DNA of 64,000 bases from Flavisolibacter ginsengisoli DSM 18119 (GTDB lineage Bacteria > Bacteroidota > Bacteroidia > Chitinophagales > Chitinophagaceae). The stretch's first letter is position 1; the number at the start of each line of letters is the position of its first letter. The notes below the pieces were generated by a model, which saw only the letters and a list, made by a program, of their open reading frames with translations, did not search any database and was not told the origin of the DNA. A program made the position numbers and the translations under genes. The stretch is from contig NZ_FQUU01000002.1 of the NCBI RefSeq assembly GCF_900129295.1, positions 196,488 to 260,487 on the forward strand, read 5' to 3'. This document shows positions 9,454 to 18,114 of this stretch, piece after piece.

Positions 9454-10823
9454 AATTTATTTGCCTGTTATTACTGTTAACTTCATTGGCTAACGCTAAG
9501 GCACAGCCAAATATTTTGACAGAGGATGCGTTGATTGCTATAGTTAAAAAATATCACCCCGTAGCCAAACAGGCTGCATTGAATATAAAGATAGCAAAGA
9601 CTGAAGTACTGTCAGCCAGGGGTGAATTCGATCCTATGGTGATTGGTGATGCCTCACGAAAGGAATTTGGAGCTATCACTTATTATGATCAGCAGGTAAG
9701 CGAATTAAGAATTCCCACATGGTATGGCATTGACCTGTTTGCGGGGACTGAGAAAATATCCGGTAATCGTATAAATCCCGAAGAAACCAATGGCTCCATA
9801 ACTTACGTAGGCTTTTCCATGCAGCCTATCCAGAATCTGCTGATGGATAAGCGCAGGGCCACATTATTGAAAGCTAAAAACTACCACCAGTTATCAGAAG
9901 TACAAAGAAACGTAATGCTGAATGATATATTCAAGGATGCCCTTTACAGTTATTGGGATTGGTGGGAGAAATATTATATTCAACAGGCTGTCAAGGCAGC
10001 CTTATCAAATGCAGAAAAAAGGCTCTCCCTGGTCAGGACTGCATTCCAGCTAGGCGATCGCCCGGCTATTGATACACTGGAAGCTTATACACAAGTACAG
10101 GCATTTCAGATCAGGTTATCGGAGGCCTTTCAAAATTTAATGAAAGCAAACCTGGAATTGTCATCCTTTTTCTGGACGGAGAATGGCGGACAGGCAGATC
10201 TGCCTGATGATGTAATTCCTCAGGATTATAATCTTAAAAAATTTATTACCCTGGAAGATGTATTAAGCCAGTTAAACTATCATCCGGAATTAACGCAATA
10301 TGATTTTAAAATTAAAGGGTTGCAAATTAATAAGCAGCTTGCTTTCCAGTCCTTGCTTCCACAGCTAAAAATCAAGTATAATCAGATGGGTTATAACTTT
10401 TCGAAAACGATGAATGCTCCATGGTTCAACGCTAACTACCGTTATGGCTTTAGCTTCTCAGTACCACTGCGTCTTTCCGAAGGACGGGGTAATTATGCAA
10501 AGGCCAGGCTTGAGATCAGGAGTATGCAACTTGAAATGGCAAACAAACAGGTGCAGCTCTATACAAAACTGAAGCAATATTATACAGAGTGGTCACAAAC
10601 AGAAAAGCAGCTTTACCTGCAAAACCAACTTCTCGAGAACATACACGCTTTACAAAAAGGCGAAGAAATAAGGTTTGCGAACGGTGAAAGCTCACTGTTC
10701 CTGGTCAATGCCAGGGAACAAAAGACAATTGAAGCAGAACAAAAAACAATAGAGTTAAAGGCAAAAACACAAAAAGCCTCCGTTGCAGTGACATGGTCAG
10801 CAGGAATACTTGGATTAAGATGA
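9450..10823 (+). CDS. TolC-family outer-membrane efflux protein
   Basis: 457 residues with an N-terminal signal peptide (KFICLLLLLTSLANAKA, cleavage near residue 19) and two repeats of long helical stretches typical of the outer-membrane efflux family (about 25-240 and 255-450). The start is GTG at 9450, unusually well supported by an AGGAG Shine-Dalgarno-like element 5-6 bases upstream, inside the adaptor's last codons. It completes the tripartite ABC/adaptor/channel set. Confidence 0.9.
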   Translation: MKFICLLLLLTSLANAKAQPNILTEDALIAIVKKYHPVAKQAALNIKIAKTEVLSARGEFDPMVIGDASRKEFGAITYYDQQVSELRIPTWYGIDLFAGTEKISGNRINPEETNGSITYVGFSMQPIQNLLMDKRRATLLKAKNYHQLSEVQRNVMLNDIFKDALYSYWDWWEKYYIQQAVKAALSNAEKRLSLVRTAFQLGDRPAIDTLEAYTQVQAFQIRLSEAFQNLMKANLELSSFFWTENGGQADLPDDVIPQDYNLKKFITLEDVLSQLNYHPELTQYDFKIKGLQINKQLAFQSLLPQLKIKYNQMGYNFSKTMNAPWFNANYRYGFSFSVPLRLSEGRGNYAKARLEIRSMQLEMANKQVQLYTKLKQYYTEWSQTEKQLYLQNQLLENIHALQKGEEIRFANGESSLFLVNAREQKTIEAEQKTIELKAKTQKASVAVTWSAGILGLR

Positions 10824-11026
10824 TCAAGTTTAACTATAAACAAAAGGGAAATCCAAATTGAAAAAATCTTAATTGATTCATTATGGCTATGGAAAATCGC
10901 GTCATTATGAAAATTCTATTAAATAAGAATGCATGGTCGGAATAACAACTCCAACGGTAAGGTTTACCCAAGGTTATAACGGGTTTGTTCTTACAAAATT
11001 TTCAATTAGTGCAACCCACTATTTCA

Positions 11027-11693
11027 TTACTCCATCGGCACCCATTCATCAATGATCTTTTCCTTTGCCCTGGTCAATATGGTTTGCACTCCCAATGATC
11101 TATTACCTGCTATTAGGCGGCCTGCAAAGCAAATAGGGATCTTGTAATCTTTTGGAAACTTCCCATTAAACACAGCCTTCCAGTTATAGTCATCCATTTC
11201 ATTCATAAAAAACTCTTCGGCTTCTTCATCAATAGGTTCATCAATGAGCACCAGGAATTCTTCTTTCCCAGGTTTTGGTGGCTTTTCCTTCTTTTGTGCC
11301 TTGCGGGCATCTGCTTCTCTTATCATACCGGGCAGGTACAACTCCAGGTCTTCAGCAGATATGGGTATGCAATGGAGGGAAGCCAAAAATTCATACAATG
11401 ATCTGAGTACCTCCTCGTCTTCTATTCCCAGGTTTTTAAAGGCTATGGCTTTTTTCTTACAAAGATTATACAGTGCGTTACACCTGCGGTTGGTATAAAC
11501 ATAGCGGTAGATAAGGGAAGCCAGGGTATTGGCCCTTCCAAAAAAACCTGAAGCTCTCCTTAACCCAAACCTAAAATCGATCAGTGTCCACACCGGGTTT
11601 GGTGCGTACCCAGTACTCTCCTTCAGAGCGGTAGAAGTTTAAATTGCCATCAATGGTGCCAATGCCCCTGATAGGACCTACTTGTTTTGGCAT
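11027..11693 (-). pseudogene. Frameshifted Bacteroidota hypothetical protein
   Basis: From ATG at 11693 the frame reads MPKQVGPIRGIGTIDG then NLNFYRSEGEYWVRTKPG, ending ...DTDRF at a TAG (11573-11571) after 40 codons. Skipping one T of the four-T run (11573-11576) gives ...DTDRFRFGLRRASGFFGRA and a further 180-odd codons to 11027. The joined product (about 221 residues) matches a small Bacteroidota family I recall with an MAKQ.G...G.L....FY....GY.VR start followed by R...EFGRA. Function unknown. The downstream part is highly charged (KAQKKEKPPKPGKEE). Causes could be a recent mutation, a sequencing error, or +1 slippage at UUU UAG. A palindrome similar to that of the umuD operon lies 32 bp upstream. 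Confidence 0.7.
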
Positions 11694-11724
11694 AGGATAG
11701 GATTTTGTTTTATTGGCTTGCAAA

Positions 11725-11743
11725 ATACTAAATATTTTAGTAT
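11725..11743. promoter_or_regulatory. 19-bp palindrome, candidate damage-regulon operator (copy A)
   Basis: ATACTAAATATTTTAGTAT is a near-perfect palindrome with one mismatched pair. It matches the sequence abutting umuD (61659-61677) at 14 of 19 positions with identical half-site spacing (TACTAAAT..TTTAG). It lies just upstream of the frameshifted gene's ATG, where an operator or promoter would be. Confidence 0.5.
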
Positions 11744-12263
11744 TCTCAAATCCTATTTTCCCTTTTATTTATCCACAGGAGGGTAAACAATTATGCGTAA
11801 CAGTGAGTTGGGACATAGCTTCTCCCAGGCTACCTTATAGCTACTCCCTGGCTACGGTATAGATATTCCGTGCGAACACGGAGTATCATGGGCGTTGGTA
11901 GGGAGTTGATAGGACGTTGGTAGTGAGTAGGATAGTCGGAAGTCACAAGTCAGGTGAAAGCAACAGGAGAACTAAGATTTATAAAATTTAAAGGATTATT
12001 GAGGAGGAGAGAGAATTTCGAATGGTCGAGCAGGGGATTATGAATGATGAAGTATTAAGGTCCCGGGTGCCTCTTTTTCTAGCATTACTTCTTTTGTTAG
12101 TTTAAATGTTCAATTCAATATACAACGACCAATTCGCAAAATAGAGAAGAGAGAGAAGAGAGAAATAAGGGTTATGCATAATAGAGCCTATGCCAATGTA
12201 CCAGAATAAATTAAACGATTTAAGTGCTGTCGTTATAGGTTTCCAATCCCTTTCCTTTTCATT
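11744..12263. other. Structured gene-free region with hairpin and short repeats
   Basis: No convincing gene. GATATTCCGTG (11862-11872) and CACGGAGTATC (11877-11887) make an 11-bp stem with one G-U pair and a CGAA loop. Around it are repeated GGCTAC/CTCCCT motifs before and GTTGGTAG.GAGT motifs (twice) after, and CTCCCT can pair with AGGGAG, so a larger fold is possible. The stretch 12120-12170 is purine-rich (GAGAGAAGAGAG). It may be an intergenic repeat family or a structured RNA. Confidence 0.4.
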
Positions 12264-12815
12264 TCAATCCAGGTATTCCTTATAAACAGGTTTGTAGCCC
12301 GCCAGGTGGGCCAGCGGTGATAAAATAATGGTCAAGATCCTTTGGAGGCTATAGGATGGCTTCGCCAGCCTGTACACATCTTTATAATGTTTTAAAATAA
12401 GTATGGATTGAAGGAAGCCGGGAGCACCCTTCTTTCCCACCCTGCCATTGACAGCCAGGCCCATGCCCGTTTCCAATAAATATTCGGTATTCATTGCCGG
12501 TTGAACCTTCCAGGTCAGTTTTGCTTTTTTGGTATAGGGGTTCCACATGGAGTGAATTGTATTGGGTGCTATTTCCAGCTTTTCACCCTTCACCAGTTCT
12601 TTAACGGTTCCATTGATGCGGATATGTATCCTGCCCTCCTGCACCATAAATAATTCAGTTTGATAAGGGTGGTAATGTGAAAGAGGTTCTTTTGAGAAGG
12701 GGTAAAATATAGATTCCATCTCAAGTAATGCTCCATGGGTATCCCTTGATGTTTTTTGAAACCGGATGGTTTCCCCGGTAATTGGATTGTGGATCACCTT
12801 ATTTGCTATAGCCAT
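12264..12815 (-). CDS. Cupin-domain protein
   Basis: 183 residues from the ATG at 12815 (MAIANKV; an upstream in-frame start at 12830 adds five). A single cupin barrel spans about residues 15-110: LSHYHPYQTELFMVQEGRIH is cupin motif 1 with histidines and glutamate that can bind a metal, and IAPNTIHSMWNP is motif 2. The C-terminal 60 residues are more hydrophobic (QRILTIILSPLAHLAGYK) and may touch a membrane. Enzyme or sensor role cannot be told from sequence. It sits alone between a gene-free region and a histidine kinase gene. Confidence 0.78.
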   Translation of the reverse strand: MAIANKVIHNPITGETIRFQKTSRDTHGALLEMESIFYPFSKEPLSHYHPYQTELFMVQEGRIHIRINGTVKELVKGEKLEIAPNTIHSMWNPYTKKAKLTWKVQPAMNTEYLLETGMGLAVNGRVGKKGAPGFLQSILILKHYKDVYRLAKPSYSLQRILTIILSPLAHLAGYKPVYKEYLD

Positions 12816-12968
12816 GGTTTTTGATCTCAAATTGATCTATTATAAGCAACAGGACAATAGCTTTCTGGTTGAATTGGATATCCTGCTGCATGTATTGATG
12901 TAATTTATAGAATTGCCTGCAGAGTTATATGTAGCTATTTCCTGTAAAAAAATTGATAGATTTAAAGT

Positions 12969-15422
12969 TTATGACTTAGTAATACTGTCAGCAGGCAGTA
13001 ATATATGGAATGTAGACCCAACGCCCGGTTGTGAGCTTGCCCAAATATGCCCGTTATGATTCTCTATAACTTTACGAACAATGGAAAGTCCAATACCAGT
13101 GCCCTTGTATTCGGCATTACCGTGAAGCCTTGTAAAAACATTGAAAATGCGTTCAGCCTCTGCCTGTTCAAAGCCAATACCATTATCATTGATACTGACG
13201 GAATAAAAAACCTTTTGTTGCTCTTCCTGGGTAAGTTTCAAACCTGATTCTTTACCAATGATCTGTTGATAACTTATATTGATAAGGGGGACTATCCCTG
13301 GCCTACTATATTTCAATGCATTACCAATCAAATTTTGAAAGGCTTGCTGCAATTGCCGCTGGTGACCTTGCATAGTGAATAATTTATCAACCCTTATTAC
13401 TGCAGCTTTATCTTCTATTTCCAGGTCCAGGTCTTCCAAAACCAGCCCAATTAACTGATTCATATCTACGAGCTCGTAAACCCTTGGCCGCAGGCTAACT
13501 TCAGAGTAGGTAAGCAGGTCATCTATGAGGCTAGCCATTCTTTTGGAAGCACTTTCCATGCGGTCAAAATATCGGATCTCCTCGGAGTTCATTCTGTCGC
13601 CTAATGAATGCTTCAATCTTTCACTAAAGAAATGGATCTTACGTATGGGTTCTTTCAGATCATGAGAGGCTGCATAGGCAAATTCTTCCAGGTTAGTGTT
13701 GGATCGCCTGAGTTCACCAACGGTTTTTTCCAGCTCTGAAGTTCGCTCAGCTACTTTTTGCTGCAACTGTATTTCACTTTGCCTCAATGCTTCCTGTGCC
13801 AGTTTTTGGTCGTGGATATCAAGGCCAACACCTACAAAACCATTGAAGGCACCATTGGCCAGGTACCTGGGGTTGCCTTTAAAAGCATGCCACCGAAAGA
13901 TGCCGTCATGCCTTTTCACTCTGATCGCGGGAATATAATATGCCTGCTGACTTTGGTAGGCAGGTAGATAGTGCGACATTACCTCTTCTATATCATCGGG
14001 ATGAATAATACCATTCCAGGCCCTTCCCTTTGCTTCTTCAAGGGCAAGCCCGGTGTATTGCAACCAGGTTTTGTTCCAATAACTTACCGGGGCCTCCGGG
14101 CTATCATCAATGATAAAAACAAACATCGGGCTGTCATCAGCAAGGTTGCGAAAACGTTCATCACTCTCTCTTAATGAAAGTTCTGCAAGTTTAAGCTCCG
14201 TTATATCTCTCGTTGTTCCAGCCACAGATTCCACTTCCCCGTTTTCACCAAATACCGGAACAAATATATAATCATATACCCTCCTGCCATAAATGGCGTG
14301 AGGAAAGGATACTTCTCCTCTGATAGAACTCCGGGTAGCTACTACCTGGTCTATTTCCCTTTCATGCATCTCAGCATGCCAGGGTTCATAACCATTTTCC
14401 AAAAGCCCTTTACCAACAGATTGTTCCCAGGTGCTACCCCACATATTGAGCAGGGCTTTATTGGCATAGGTAAACTTGTATTCAAGGTCAAAAACATATA
14501 TAAGATCGGGTGTATTGCCATTGATGGTTTCATAGAGCCTTTTTTGACGCTCCGCTTCCTTTTTGGCTTCTTCTGCATACTTCTTGGCTTCCACTTTTTC
14601 AGTCACATCATGCGACATTATAAAGATGCCGGAGGGTTTATTATTGTTAAGTTCATAATAAGGCAAAAAGGTCCTGTCAAAATAACGCACCTCTCTTGTG
14701 CCTTTTCTGAAAGTTGTAACTATAACATCATTGTCGAAATGAGGTTCACCGGAAAGCAGCACTTCATTGAATAATTCAATTATCCCCTGCCCCTCCAGTT
14801 CTGGTATGGATTCCAATATAGGTTTACCCAGGATATCTTTGTTTTTACCCCACAAATTCAGGGCAGATGCATTAGCCAATTCCAATACATGGTTACTTCC
14901 TTTAACTATGCCAATGGCTGCAGGTAATTGCAAGATGATGTTTTGTAGTATTTCCAGGCCCTTCAACTTTTCCTTCAGTTCTCCAGTCTTGATTAACTCA
15001 GTGATTTCCGATACAGTATGAATAATATAATTTACTTCGCCTTTCTCTAAAATAACAGGTGTGTTAACGACATTCCAATATCTTTTTCTGAATGTACCTT
15101 CTTCATTTTCTGTATCATAACGCTGAACGGGTAATTCATGAGTCTCCTTGCTTTGCAAAACATAGTCAAGCGAATCCCTTAAGTTACTTTCACCTGTATC
15201 ATTATGGTCATGAGGATTTGAAGGGAAGACATCAAAAATGCACTTATCAATTATGTCCACTTCTTTTACGCCTGATATTTTTAGATACCCCCTTGTGCAG
15301 GCAAGTATCTTATAGCAGCCTTTATCTGCTTGAAGGAGGATGCTATTTCCAGGAAGGGCTTTGAAAATTTCTATATATGCCGCCTCTTTAGTAGAGGCAT
15401 TAGCCTGGGTTTTGTATGTCAT
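12969..15422 (-). CDS. Soluble multi-PAS sensor histidine kinase
   Basis: 817 residues without membrane segments. Four PAS domains in tandem (roughly 15-150, 155-290, 300-425, 430-560), a coiled linker, a HisKA dimerisation domain with the H-box YAASHDLKEPIRKIHFF near residue 600, and a C-terminal HATPase_c with N-box NLIGNALKYS, G1 DNGIGFE and G2 GTGIGLSIV. A cytosolic signal (redox, light or small molecule) is likely, but no cofactor-binding residue set is evident. No response regulator is adjacent. It is a close architectural paralogue of the kinases at 35581-37611 and 38994-41294. Confidence 0.92.
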   Translation of the reverse strand: MTYKTQANASTKEAAYIEIFKALPGNSILLQADKGCYKILACTRGYLKISGVKEVDIIDKCIFDVFPSNPHDHNDTGESNLRDSLDYVLQSKETHELPVQRYDTENEEGTFRKRYWNVVNTPVILEKGEVNYIIHTVSEITELIKTGELKEKLKGLEILQNIILQLPAAIGIVKGSNHVLELANASALNLWGKNKDILGKPILESIPELEGQGIIELFNEVLLSGEPHFDNDVIVTTFRKGTREVRYFDRTFLPYYELNNNKPSGIFIMSHDVTEKVEAKKYAEEAKKEAERQKRLYETINGNTPDLIYVFDLEYKFTYANKALLNMWGSTWEQSVGKGLLENGYEPWHAEMHEREIDQVVATRSSIRGEVSFPHAIYGRRVYDYIFVPVFGENGEVESVAGTTRDITELKLAELSLRESDERFRNLADDSPMFVFIIDDSPEAPVSYWNKTWLQYTGLALEEAKGRAWNGIIHPDDIEEVMSHYLPAYQSQQAYYIPAIRVKRHDGIFRWHAFKGNPRYLANGAFNGFVGVGLDIHDQKLAQEALRQSEIQLQQKVAERTSELEKTVGELRRSNTNLEEFAYAASHDLKEPIRKIHFFSERLKHSLGDRMNSEEIRYFDRMESASKRMASLIDDLLTYSEVSLRPRVYELVDMNQLIGLVLEDLDLEIEDKAAVIRVDKLFTMQGHQRQLQQAFQNLIGNALKYSRPGIVPLINISYQQIIGKESGLKLTQEEQQKVFYSVSINDNGIGFEQAEAERIFNVFTRLHGNAEYKGTGIGLSIVRKVIENHNGHIWASSQPGVGSTFHILLPADSITKS

Positions 15423-15671
15423 AAAGGATGAAATTTGAAGATAAGATTTATCCTCAAATGGTAAAACTTGACTTTATAAAATATTCTCACAAATGTAGCT
15501 ATACCAGCTACTTATGTAAATAATTCATATCAGAAACCTTGAAGATGGCCTGTTTGTTTAAGTTTAATTACCGGTAGGAAATATTGTCCTCAACAGGATT
15601 CAATCAGATGTACTGCAAGTGCCATGATAATAAGAATGTAATGTTTTGACATCTTTTAAACTACTGCAGGA

Positions 15672-16481
15672 TCACATTTTTCCTACAGATCTTTTATCAG
15701 CAGCCTTCGTAAGTTTTTTGCCGGGATAAATGAATGTGAACAGTATGTATACCATTAAAAACAAGGGTAAAAGAAAAGAAAGAATGGCAGTTACTCTATG
15801 ATATATACTGGCATGGGGCGCCAGGGTCTCATTTGTCTTTCCATACTTAATAACTGAAAATGTATAATCAGCCTGTATGGGGGAGAGCTTTCCTTTGTAA
15901 CCTTCATATAATTCATGGGCAGCTTTCAATTCAGCGAGTGATTTTCTGCCATTAGGAAACTGGGGCTCCATGTTGGCATCAAAGAGGTACCATTTGTTAT
16001 TGATATAAGCTTCTAAAACAAAGTGGTTTCTCAGTCCTACTTTACGGTAAGGAACCCCAATCCTTTTTAATGCCTCCGCCAAAACAATGGATACCTGGGA
16101 ACAGGCTGCCTGCGGATGTTTTAAAATATCATCAGGTAAAACAATAGCCGACAAATGGCTCCAGATGATCTTCCCAGAGAGGTAAGCTATCCAGTTATCC
16201 TGGAAGCTATAATGACTATACCCGTGGTAAAATCTATCAGAAAACGTTCTGCTTAAAAAACGTACGTAATCTAAAGATTGTTTTGACTGGCCGGCACAGC
16301 TGGAATCGGTGTACTTTAAAACATCATTGATACTTCTTAGCCTGGGTACCAGGTCAGGATCGAATGCCTCCCATTTATATCCATTATTAACTGTATCAGG
16401 AAGAACAGGTGATTTAATTAGGTAATACCCAGCCAATAGAAATACAAGGAAAATCAAAGCTAATAACCTGTTCTTGTGCAT
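15672..16481 (-). CDS. Membrane-anchored transglutaminase-like protein
   Basis: The start is taken at ATG 16481, giving 269 residues; an upstream TTG adds seven. N-terminal TM helix (LLALIFLVFLLAGYYLI), an outer domain, and a C-terminal TM helix (ILSFLLPLFLMVYILF) followed by a basic tail. The core has a transglutaminase-like triad: Cys in PQAACSQVSIVLAEAL, His in GLRNHFVLEAY and Asp in WYLFDANMEP, spaced as in that fold. The domain probably faces the periplasm. Such proteins may act as cysteine proteases or cross-linkers; no substrate is suggested by neighbours. Confidence 0.68.
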   Translation of the reverse strand: MHKNRLLALIFLVFLLAGYYLIKSPVLPDTVNNGYKWEAFDPDLVPRLRSINDVLKYTDSSCAGQSKQSLDYVRFLSRTFSDRFYHGYSHYSFQDNWIAYLSGKIIWSHLSAIVLPDDILKHPQAACSQVSIVLAEALKRIGVPYRKVGLRNHFVLEAYINNKWYLFDANMEPQFPNGRKSLAELKAAHELYEGYKGKLSPIQADYTFSVIKYGKTNETLAPHASIYHRVTAILSFLLPLFLMVYILFTFIYPGKKLTKAADKRSVGKM

Positions 16482-16714
16482 CAGCCATGGATTGTACCAC
16501 AATATAATAAGAATGCCCTACAAAACCTTCCATGGGCAAAGATTACAATGTGTATAACCATCTGCATAACTGGTGTGAATAACTGGACATGTCAAATTGG
16601 GGAAAGGAACGGGCTTTGTACCTGTTAAAGGTGGAATCTATAATGTGATTCCCAGTTTGAATACCAGAACTAATGGTATGACTGCCTGAGTTAAGAACTT
16701 TAAACTATCAAAAT

Positions 16715-17491
16715 ATGAGACCTATTTGGAAAGGCTCAATAGGCTTCGGCCTGGTAAATATTTCAGTAAAAATGTATAGTGCTACAGAAGAAAGCACGAT
16801 GGCCTTTGTGCAACTGGATAAGAACAACCATGCCCGTATACGGTATAAAAAGATCAATGAAACAACAGGCAATGAAATAAAAGAAGGCGATATTATCAAA
16901 GGTTATAAATATGGTGCTGATTATGTGATCATGGAGGAGCAGGATTTTCAGAAAGCAACGCCAGAAAAGCAGGACTTCCTTGAAATTGTACAGTTTATCA
17001 ATGAAAAGGAAATTGATGCCGTATATTTTGAAAAGCCTTATTACCTGGAACCAGAAAAGAATGCGGCCAAGGCTTATGGACTTTTAAGAGATGCCCTGAA
17101 GAAAGAAGGAAAGGCAGCGCTTGGCCCATTGGTGTATAATAAAAGAGAGTGGATATGCCTTGTAAAACCTTTAGGTGAATTCCTGGTATTGCACCGACTT
17201 CGTTTTGCAGAGGAGATCAGGTCAACAGAAGGACTTGTAGTTCCGAAAGCAGATCTTAAAGCAGATGAATTGAAAATGGCTTCTATGCTCATAGCTCAAC
17301 TCACCAAACCATTCAAACCCGAAATGTTCAAAGATGAATACACAGAGAAGTTGTTAAAGGTGATCGAAGCAAAGGCCAAAGGAAAAGCAGCGACAGCTAA
17401 GCCATTGAAAGTAGTGCATTCTGCTACTACAGAAGACCTGATGGCAAAACTGAAAGCCAGTCTGAAAGCTCCAAGCAAAAAGGCATCATAA
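16715..17491 (+). CDS. ku: Ku protein, bacterial non-homologous end joining
   Basis: 258 residues starting MRPIWKGSIGFGLVNISVKM, the hallmark start of bacterial Ku. The Ku core beta-barrel spans about 1-215 (VPKADLKADELKMASMLI near 180-195) and a lysine-rich tail follows (KAKGKAATAK ... KASLKAPSKKAS), as is common for DNA contact. Ku homodimers ring DNA ends and recruit LigD. A LigD polymerase-domain gene lies 40 kb away in this window (57709-58743); no ligase gene is seen here. A small cysteine-containing gene follows 18 bp downstream, probably cotranscribed. Confidence 0.96.
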   Translation: MRPIWKGSIGFGLVNISVKMYSATEESTMAFVQLDKNNHARIRYKKINETTGNEIKEGDIIKGYKYGADYVIMEEQDFQKATPEKQDFLEIVQFINEKEIDAVYFEKPYYLEPEKNAAKAYGLLRDALKKEGKAALGPLVYNKREWICLVKPLGEFLVLHRLRFAEEIRSTEGLVVPKADLKADELKMASMLIAQLTKPFKPEMFKDEYTEKLLKVIEAKAKGKAATAKPLKVVHSATTEDLMAKLKASLKAPSKKAS

Positions 17492-17509
17492 AACTCTTGA
17501 ACCTTACAT

Positions 17510-17722
17510 ATGAGATCACTAAAGTATATAGCTACCCATGAAAGGCACCATTATATGAAATGCGAATGCGGGCATTTCTTTGACATGCGCGACCTGAATG
17601 ATGTGATTAAACACCTGCACAAAATGCAAAGCAGTATGCCTGGAAACAATTACTCCCATTCTGTAAAGATCGGCGAGCCCATGGCCTATACCCGGAGTAA
17701 GAAGAAACTGGACCTCAATTAA
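17510..17722 (+). CDS. Small cysteine-containing protein downstream of Ku
   Basis: 70 residues, ATG start, 18 bp after the Ku stop. It contains MKCECGHFFDMRDLNDVIKH, with Cys-x-Cys-Gly and several histidines (HERHHYMKCECGH, KHLH) that could bind zinc, although the four-ligand pattern is incomplete. The C-terminus is basic (RSKKKLDLN). I do not recognise the family. Position suggests it may accompany Ku, but cotranscription alone does not prove a repair role. Confidence 0.6.
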   Translation: MRSLKYIATHERHHYMKCECGHFFDMRDLNDVIKHLHKMQSSMPGNNYSHSVKIGEPMAYTRSKKKLDLN

Positions 17723-17734
17723 TTTACCGTCTAT

Positions 17735-17790
17735 TCTTTGTTTATAGCAATAGCATGGCTACTCTATGTTTATAGCAATAGCATGGCTAC
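17735..17790. repeat. Two-copy 28-bp tandem repeat
   Basis: Two head-to-tail copies (17735-17762 and 17767-17790, period 28) share a 24-base core that begins TGTTTATAGCAA and ends GCATGGCTAC; the four bases before each core differ by one (TCTT/TCTA). It lies just after the small Ku-downstream gene and looks like a local duplication. Confidence 0.85.
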
Positions 17791-18114
17791 AGGTTGATAT
17801 AAACATCTTATGAGCAACATAGTGTAGCATTCCTATGAAACTTATAGAACACCTTTTTTTCACTTGCATTCATTATGTTTAAAGTGCACTAAAAATAGCA
17901 CTGTCTCTATTCCATGTATATATGTCAATTTAAGTAATAGGGTATATATATCTCTGTCCCTACATTACTGTATAATGAAAAGTATGGTTTAAAAATACCG
18001 GTAATAACTTTATTACCTTTTTATACTTGAAAAAAGTCTTATATTTAGTTTACAAGACCAGGTTATACATTAATTCAATAATTCTCTGCTTTTCTTAGAC
18101 TGCTCCCTGATTGC
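17791..18114. other. Gene-free region upstream of ECF sigma gene
   Basis: AT-rich with no ORF of note. It presumably holds the promoter of the sigma factor gene at 18115. A short inverted repeat AGTGC...GCACT near 17882-17906 is the only structure I see; no clear TTTG/TAnnTTTG promoter pair is visible. Confidence 0.4.

Noticed and set aside
10883-10945. A 20-codon ORF after the TolC-like gene, considered as a peptide substrate
   Set aside because: No leader, cysteine or core-peptide pattern, and too short to support as coding.
14298-14774. A 158-codon plus-strand ORF
   Set aside because: It lies wholly antisense to the PAS kinase and has no family features; a shadow of codon bias.
17735-17790. 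Repeat pair considered as a CRISPR remnant
   Set aside because: Only two copies with a 4-bp gap, no spacers and no cas genes.
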